Shown: positions 63,925-64,000 of the stretch, one piece after another
How the letters are laid out: each line of letters starts with the position of its first letter
Position numbering within the stretch: the stretch's first letter is position 1
Assembly: GCA_004293905.1 (NCBI GenBank)
Contig: RDZE01000016.1
Coordinates: 124,001 to 188,000, forward strand
DNA length: 64,000 nucleotides
Reading direction: 5' to 3'
Source: Cytophagales bacterium
GTDB taxonomy: Bacteria > Bacteroidota > Bacteroidia > Cytophagales > Microscillaceae
Position numbers and translations under genes: made by a program
The notes under the pieces: model-generated
The model's input: only the letters and a program-made list of their open reading frames with translations
The model's database searches: none
Told to the model about the DNA's origin: nothing

Positions 63925-64000
63925 TTATTTAATGAAAAATTGGGCTGTTTTCTCTACTATTTTTTGTGCATCGTCGGGTAGTATTGGGTCGTTGTAGGGT
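63925..64000 (-). CDS. C-terminal end of an unidentified gene (window edge)
   Basis: The minus-strand frame ends at TAA 63925-63927 and stays open to the window end: PYNDPILPDDAQKIVEKTAQ, then FFIK and stop. The other two frames give unlikely peptides. The fragment is too short to assign; its 5' part lies beyond base 64000. It is upstream of gdhA, 120 bases away. Confidence 0.55.
   Translation of the reverse strand, partial: PYNDPILPDDAQKIVEKTAQFFIK

Overview
The window is chromosomal DNA from a low-GC member of the Bacteroidota, most likely a Cytophagia-type gliding bacterium; I cannot name the genus. The evidence is the type IX secretion genes porQ and porV, an LptD-like outer-membrane protein of the Bacteroidota kind, a DUF4856/imelysin/HTTM iron locus, promoter -7 boxes of the TAnnTTTG type, and few Shine-Dalgarno sequences. 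No phage, transposon, CRISPR array, rRNA operon or plasmid function is visible. About 60 genes fill almost all of the sequence, in short operons on both strands that are often separated by bidirectional hairpin terminators.

Layout. 1-2.4 kb: end of purK, purE and an AIM24-family gene. 2.4-5.7 kb: CBS-domain protein, transketolase N-terminal half, glycosyltransferase and an ECF-like sigma factor (the last three overlap end to start). 5.7-8.5 kb, minus strand: glpD, a methyltransferase-fold lipoprotein and a small unknown. 8.5-8.94 kb: a 475-bp regulatory gap with about 80-bp degenerate repeats, leading into a 7TM histidine kinase, a LuxR/NarL-type regulator and a methyltransferase (to 12.2 kb). 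12.3-17.5 kb: MCE/MlaD protein, YbjN-like protein, Omp85-like barrel, a membrane coiled-coil protein and meaB. 17.6-21 kb: CHASE2 protein, FecR-like protein, comB, ytxH. 21-25.6 kb, minus: unknown gene coupled to aroA, a secreted protein, a methyltransferase and porQ. 25.6-31.2 kb: lipoprotein, lolD-like ATPase, methyltransferase, then the iron-type operon DUF4856-imelysin-HTTM. 31.4 kb: a CAU-anticodon tRNA.

31.6-37.1 kb is a rightward run: HAD hydrolase, M50 protease, thioesterase, glycosyltransferase, FAD oxidoreductase and type III polyketide synthase. Then follow bioD (minus), lptD, a DUF2236 protein, porV, bcp and a PLP decarboxylase. 44.9-49.3 kb holds a polyprenyl synthase, a GAF-containing class III adenylate cyclase and an enoyl-CoA hydratase. 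49.3-52.2 kb, minus: trx, ftsH, rsfS. 52.3-56.8 kb: birA, a PKD lipoprotein, a glycosyltransferase, accA and a 61-aa protein. 57-59.6 kb: icd, tadA, sodB. 59.6-63.8 kb, minus: a small exported Cys-pair protein, groEL, groES and gdhA, then the C-terminal end of another gene at the window edge.

Most genes are core metabolism (purines, shikimate, TCA, biotin/fatty acid) and envelope biogenesis (LptD, Omp85, PorQ/PorV, MlaD, LolD). The parts most worth a second look are the regulatory repeats before the histidine kinase, the CHASE2/FecR pair without an output domain, the predicted exported methyltransferase, the type III PKS/FAD oxidoreductase pair, orphan comB (possible sulfonolipid link), and a half-site array before groES. 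I saw no unmistakable new defence or mobile system.
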